Assembly: GCA_020627605.1 (NCBI GenBank)
Contig: JAHDGO010000072.1
Span: 1-8,761 of the forward strand
Origin: Yoonia sp.
Lineage (GTDB): Bacteria > Pseudomonadota > Alphaproteobacteria > Rhodobacterales > Rhodobacteraceae
Direction: 5' to 3'
Length of the DNA: 8,761 nucleotides
This document shows, one piece after another, positions 6,353 to 8,761 of this stretch. Each line of letters opens with the position of its first letter. The stretch's first letter is position 1. The notes beneath the pieces are model-generated. The model had not been told where the DNA came from. It saw only the letters and a program-made list of their open reading frames with translations, and did no database searches. The position numbers were made by a program, and so were the translations under genes.

Positions 6353-7063
6353 ATGACGCCTGCGCCCAACCTCGCCTCACTTGCCCCCGATACGCCCTTT
6401 TGGGCGATTGGTGACGTCCATGGCTGCGACGCTCTGCTGGAGCGACTGCTGGATCGGCTGCGGCCAGAGGGGCTGCCGATTGTGCTGGTGGGCGATTACA
6501 TCAACAAAGGGCCTGACAGTGCGGCGGTCCTGCGCCGCTTGCTGGCGCTAGCCGAGGACCGCCAGATCATCGCCCTGCGGGGCAACCACGAGGATCTGTT
6601 CCTGCGGTTTCTGTCACGGCCCATCCGGCAGACCCGGCCATTCCTGCGTTATGGCGGGCGCAAGACGCTGGAAAGCTTTGGCCTGACACTGCCGCCAGAG
6701 GACGCACCGCCGCGCGCCTATGTCACCCTGCGTGACCAGATCCGCAGCAACATGCCCGGCATGCAACAATGGCTGCACGCCCTGCCCTATGCCTGGCAGA
6801 GCGGGAACATCAGCGTACTGCACGCCGGGGCCGATCCGACCTGCGCGCTGGACGCACAGCCCGAAAGGGGCTTCGCCTGGGGTCATCCGCTGTTTACGAC
6901 GACAGCGCGGACCGACGGCCGATGGATCGTGCATGGGCATCACCCGGTCGACATTGTGACGGCCGAAGCGCTGCGGATCGCGATCGACACGCAGGCCCAC
7001 GCCACAGGACAGCTTTCCGCCGTCAGGGTCGGACAGGGCAGCATGGATGTCGTGGTGGCCTAA
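6353..7063 (+). CDS. Metallophosphoesterase, PPP/ApaH-like (serine/threonine phosphatase family)
   Basis: The 236-residue product has the ordered motifs of the PPP phosphoesterase fold: GDVHG (20-24), GDYINKG (47-53), GNHE (77-80), HAGAD (157-161) and HGHHP (194-198). The predicted metal ligands D21, H23, D48, N78, H157 and H196 are all present, so a two-metal centre is likely. The second motif is odd: the usual GDxxDRG has Asn51 and Lys52 in place of the acid and the phosphate-binding Arg. ApaH-type diadenosine tetraphosphatases also deviate at this point, so the substrate could be a phosphoprotein or a nucleotide. The enzyme appears cytoplasmic, with no signal peptide or membrane helix. The start at 6353 has only a weak ribosome site. 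The gene ends 3 bases from the stop of the convergent exoY-like gene, between spike and polysaccharide genes, so a role in regulating either is possible but unproven. Confidence 0.85.
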   Translation: MTPAPNLASLAPDTPFWAIGDVHGCDALLERLLDRLRPEGLPIVLVGDYINKGPDSAAVLRRLLALAEDRQIIALRGNHEDLFLRFLSRPIRQTRPFLRYGGRKTLESFGLTLPPEDAPPRAYVTLRDQIRSNMPGMQQWLHALPYAWQSGNISVLHAGADPTCALDAQPERGFAWGHPLFTTTARTDGRWIVHGHHPVDIVTAEALRIAIDTQAHATGQLSAVRVGQGSMDVVVA

Positions 7064-7066
7064 GCG

Positions 7067-7714
7067 TCAGGTGCCTTTGGCCCCCAAGACCACACACAGC
7101 GTACGCCAGGCGATCCAGAGATCCAGCCGCAGACTTGCATGCTGAAGGTAGTAGTGATCTGCCGCAACCTTGCGCTGCATGTCTGCCAGTCCATCGACAT
7201 ACCCTACCTCTGTCTGGGCGAAGCCGCTGATGCCGGGGATCACCTGATAGCGGGCTGCATAGCCGGGCACCTCTTGCAGATAGACACGGGCGTGGTCGTA
7301 GGCATCGGGGCGTGGGCCGATCAGGCTCATCTCGCCGCGCAGGACGTTCAGGATCTGCGGCAATTCATCAATCCGCGTGCGCCGCAGGAACCCGCCGAAA
7401 CGACCAATGCGGTCGGCCTCCAAGGGGTCGAACGCGCCACGGGTTGCGACAGATGTGACGGCCATGGTGCGGAACTTATAGGCCGTAAACGGGCGGCAAT
7501 CGCGCCCCATCCGGCGCTGCGCAAAGATCAGCGGACCATGGTTCAGGAAAGGGTTGATCAGAATGAGGATGAGCGCAGCCATGGCAAGGATTGGCAACAA
7601 CGCCAGACAGACGCACAGATCAAAGGCGGTTTTGGCCAGCCCGCCCCGCCGGGGTGCTGCCGCGCTGATCGCCGCCGCATCAAACCCCAAGTCGCCTTCA
7701 CCCAGATCAAACAT
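7067..7714 (-). CDS. exoY: ExoY-type polyprenyl-phosphate sugar transferase
   Basis: The 215-residue product is a monotopic phosphoglycosyl transferase, which moves a sugar phosphate from a UDP-sugar to undecaprenyl phosphate and so starts repeat-unit synthesis on the cytoplasmic face of the inner membrane. A single hydrophobic segment (about 27-54, with Pro41 and Pro55) precedes the catalytic domain. Family motifs are KFRTM (80-84), RRTRIDELPQ (111-120, containing the catalytic Asp116-Glu117 pair), SLIGPRP (130-136), PGISGFAQ (160-167) and DHYYL (186-190). The size is that of a complete ExoY-like enzyme without the extra N-terminal helices of WbaP. The start is fixed by an in-frame TAA four codons upstream, with AAGGGG just before the ATG. 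The sugar (galactose or another hexose) cannot be read from sequence. It stands alone on the minus strand, with its own upstream region at 7715-7915. Confidence 0.92.
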   Translation of the reverse strand: MFDLGEGDLGFDAAAISAAAPRRGGLAKTAFDLCVCLALLPILAMAALILILINPFLNHGPLIFAQRRMGRDCRPFTAYKFRTMAVTSVATRGAFDPLEADRIGRFGGFLRRTRIDELPQILNVLRGEMSLIGPRPDAYDHARVYLQEVPGYAARYQVIPGISGFAQTEVGYVDGLADMQRKVAADHYYLQHASLRLDLWIAWRTLCVVLGAKGT

Positions 7715-7915
7715 GCCAGCCCCTTACCCAAACCCGGCGCAGAAAAGCTGTGCCTCGGTGTTAAGAAGGCTGAAAGGATTGCCTTAACGAGTAGTAAACA
7801 ATCCCCGGCTGCAGCCCGAAGATTTACCATGATTCAAAGATAATCGGCTGAATTTGTTAACAATATTGGGGTGAAAGGCGAACAAACGGTTAATGTGCGT
7901 GTCGCACGCGCAAAC
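7715..7915 (-). promoter_or_regulatory. Intergenic region upstream of exoY
   Basis: This 201-base gene-free stretch separates exoY from the end of the DUF1272 gene and should hold the exoY promoter. It is visibly richer in A and T than the genes. It contains four TTAA words (7761, 7784, 7857, 7890); one of them forms a near-CtrA box at 7784-7798. A short inverted repeat, GTGCG-TGT-CGCAC (7895-7907), lies just past the DUF1272 stop but has no T-run after it on the minus strand. I see no small coding frame with a believable product. Confidence 0.5.
7784..7798. promoter_or_regulatory. Near-consensus CtrA-type box upstream of exoY
   Basis: The bases read TTAA, seven bases (CGAGTAG), TAAA: the CtrA consensus with one mismatch in the second half-site and correct spacing. 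It lies about 70-84 bases before the exoY start codon. Taken alone it is weak, but it echoes the perfect box between the flippase and Wzz-like genes. Confidence 0.35.
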
Positions 7916-8230
7916 CTAGCGCTTGGCTGGCGGCACATCACGCAGGCTGGCGCTGACGGCATCAACCTCGGCGCGGGACCATGGTGAATGCTGCCTTTCC
8001 GTGCTGGCAGGCCGATTGGCAAGCCCCAGGTTTTTCTGATTGCCCTCAGCCCCGACAGGCCGGATCGGACGCGGCACAAAGCCGCCGCCGCACGTCGGAC
8101 AGACATTGTGCAAGACAGTCTCAACACAAGTGGCGCAATAGGTGCATTCATAACTGCAAATCCGCGCCTGATCAGAGGCGGGCGGCAGATCACAGTCACA
8201 CCATTCGCAATTGGGTCGCAGTTCCAGCAT
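7916..8230 (-). CDS. DUF1272 family cysteine-rich small protein
   Basis: The first 55 residues match what I recall of DUF1272: MLELRPNCEWCDCDLPP, then CSYECTYCATC and CPTCGG. Nine cysteines (8, 11, 13, 25, 29, 32, 35, 44, 47) in C-x2-C pairs suggest one or two zinc-ribbon-like sites. The function of the family is unknown. Residues 56-104 form a polar, low-complexity tail with no motif I recognise, longer than the short core typical of the family. The ATG at 8230 has AAAGG 8 bases upstream. The gene lies 25 bases beyond the 3' end of the tRNA-Arg fragment, in the same direction, so before the element inserted it may have been transcribed by read-through from the tRNA promoter. Confidence 0.85.
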   Translation of the reverse strand: MLELRPNCEWCDCDLPPASDQARICSYECTYCATCVETVLHNVCPTCGGGFVPRPIRPVGAEGNQKNLGLANRPASTERQHSPWSRAEVDAVSASLRDVPPAKR

Positions 8231-8255
8231 ATCGGAGCCTTTCGGGGGATGAAAA

Positions 8256-8302
8256 TGGCGATCCGAGAAGGACTCGAACCCTCAACCTGCTGATTAGAAG
8301 TC
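8256..8302 (-). other. tRNA-Arg(UCU) 3' fragment, probable attachment site of the adjoining element
   Basis: Read on the minus strand, the fragment has an anticodon loop CTTCTAA (anticodon TCT, 8296-8298), the 3' anticodon strand TCAGC (8289-8293), a five-base variable region, a paired T arm (GAGGG/CCTTC around TTCGAGT), the 3' acceptor strand TCGGATC (8260-8266), discriminator G and an encoded CCA (8256-8258). The 5' half is missing: only two bases of the 5' anticodon strand pair, and no D arm or GATCCGA acceptor strand precedes it. Match to a tRNA stops at 8302, next to an integrase-bearing segment. This is the pattern left when an element recombines within a tRNA gene and displaces its original 3' end. 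It would not make a functional tRNA by itself. Confidence 0.8.
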
Positions 8303-8311
8303 TAGTTTAGG

Positions 8312-8331
8312 CCATTTCGCCCCACTTCGCC
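8312..8331 (+). repeat. Tandem 10-base repeat beside the att fragment
   Basis: CCATTTCGCC (8312-8321) is followed immediately by CCACTTCGCC (8322-8331), two copies with one difference. They lie between the tRNA fragment and the integrase gene, where short direct repeats can be binding sites for the arm domain of the recombinase or an accessory factor. Two copies of ten bases could also be chance. Confidence 0.45.
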
Positions 8332-8377
8332 AAGCCCCGCTGATCAGACATAAACGACTGAAAATATTATATTTTAT

Positions 8378-8407
8378 TTGACGCGAACTGCGCTGTTCCA
8401 ACATAGA
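8378..8407 (+). promoter_or_regulatory. Possible integrase promoter
   Basis: TTGACG (8378-8383) is a good -35 element; CATAGA (8402-8407), 18 bases on, is only a fair -10. The position, about 70 bases before the integrase start and after an AT-rich run, is reasonable. Confidence is low because of the weak -10. Confidence 0.3.
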
Positions 8408-8477
8408 TGACTCTGCAGACCGCTGCATGAAGCTTCCGCACTGCTTCCATGAAAGCGCCAATTTTGATGGGGTCCAA

Positions 8478-8761
8478 ATGCCTAAGCTGACCAAACGTTT
8501 CGTTGAAAGCCTGTCCGCTGAACGCGGTGATCACATAGTTTTTGACAGCGAGGTGAACGGCTTTGGTGTTCGTGTCATGCCGTCCGGTCGCAAGAGCTAT
8601 GTCGTCCAATACCGAAGCGGTGGACGAACTCGTCGTATGGTGATCGGGCGGCATGGCACTGTGACCAGCGATGAGGCCCGCAAAGAGGCCATCAGGCGGC
8701 TGGGTGAGGTGGCGCGTGGTGACGACCCTTCAAAGGATCGTGGCGACCGCAGGCGCGCGCC
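8478..8761 (+). CDS. Tyrosine recombinase/integrase, N-terminal part (cut by window edge)
   Basis: The 94 visible codons form the arm-type DNA-binding domain (DUF4102/PF13356 type) of P4-like phage and island integrases: MPKLTKRFVESL start, FDSEVNGFGVRV (22-33), SYVVQYR (40-46), MVIGRHGTVTSDEARKEA (54-71), then GDDPSKDR (81-88). The core-binding and catalytic domains, with the R-H-R-Y residues, lie outside the window, so activity cannot be judged. Such enzymes recombine attP with tRNA 3' ends, in agreement with the tRNA fragment next door. ATG 8478 is chosen because it gives the usual family N-terminus and has GGGG 5 bases upstream; an in-frame ATG at 8427 would add 17 residues unlike the family. 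Confidence 0.9.
   Translation, partial: MPKLTKRFVESLSAERGDHIVFDSEVNGFGVRVMPSGRKSYVVQYRSGGRTRRMVIGRHGTVTSDEARKEAIRRLGEVARGDDPSKDRGDRRRA

Larger units (their letters stand above)
8303..8761. mobile_element. Left end of an integrated element (genomic island or prophage)
   Basis: Past the break in the tRNA, the sequence changes character: 8346-8380 is strongly AT-rich, and a tyrosine recombinase gene begins at 8478 reading away from the junction. A tRNA 3' fragment directly beside an integrase marks a tRNA-targeted integrative element. Its other end and cargo are outside the window, so its type and size are unknown. Confidence 0.7.

Noticed and set aside
7139..7843. Plus-strand 234-codon frame opposite exoY
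   Set aside because: It is antisense to a gene with unmistakable phosphoglycosyl transferase motifs, and its product is compositionally biased without family features.
7895..7907. GTGCG-TGT-CGCAC inverted repeat as a terminator of the DUF1272 gene
   Set aside because: The position fits, but the stem is only five bases and no T-run follows on the minus strand, so it was not called a terminator.
8256..8331. A complete tRNA-Arg gene
   Set aside because: The 76-base span lacks a 5' acceptor strand complementary to TCGGATC and a D arm, and only two bases of the 5' anticodon strand pair. Only the 3' part is real.
8367..8654. Minus-strand 95-codon frame across the integrase start
   Set aside because: It is antisense to the integrase N-terminus, whose arm-domain motifs are clear, and it has no recognisable family or ribosome site.

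Overview
The window looks like chromosomal DNA of an alphaproteobacterium of the Rhodobacterales (Roseobacter/Rhodobacter group). The sequence is GC-rich, the two small-to-medium proteins at 4360-6222 match a head-spike gene pair known from Rhodobacter gene transfer agents (GTAs), and a perfect CtrA-type box sits in a promoter region. Everything below was read from the sequence without database searches.

Layout. (1) 1-2315, minus strand: a two-gene operon with a GTG-started Wzx-like polysaccharide flippase followed, with a 13-base overlap, by a Wzy-like membrane polymerase that runs off the left edge. (2) 2316-2451: divergent promoter region with a perfect TTAA-N7-TTAA box. (3) 2452-4368, plus strand: a Wzz/Wzc-type chain-length protein whose fused kinase half has lost its nucleotide-binding motifs. 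(4) 4360-6222, minus strand: a ghsB-like head-spike fibre gene and a ghsA-like spike-base gene, 3 bases apart; the ghsB stop overlaps the end of the Wzz gene by 9 bases. (5) 6353-7063, plus strand: a PPP/ApaH-type metallophosphoesterase with two altered signature residues. (6) 7067-7714, minus strand: an ExoY-type sugar transferase that starts polysaccharide synthesis. (7) 7916-8230, minus strand: a cysteine-rich DUF1272 protein. (8) 8256-8302: only the 3' part of a tRNA-Arg(UCU), followed by a more AT-rich stretch and, from 8478, the first 94 codons of a tyrosine recombinase with an arm-binding domain. This is the junction with an integrated element that continues beyond the right edge.

How the genes may work together. 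ExoY, Wzx, Wzy and the Wzz/Wzc-like protein are the core of a Wzx/Wzy-dependent exopolysaccharide or capsule pathway; no glycosyltransferases for building the repeat unit are visible here. In Rhodobacter capsulatus the GhsA/GhsB spikes bind GTA particles to the recipient's polysaccharide capsule. Here the adhesin genes for such particles are interleaved with genes that make a surface polysaccharide, and CtrA, a known activator of GTA genes, has a candidate site between two of the polysaccharide genes. The most interesting reading is therefore a joint adhesin/receptor locus for GTA-mediated gene exchange. That functional link is inference; the gene identities rest on visible motifs and recalled family patterns.
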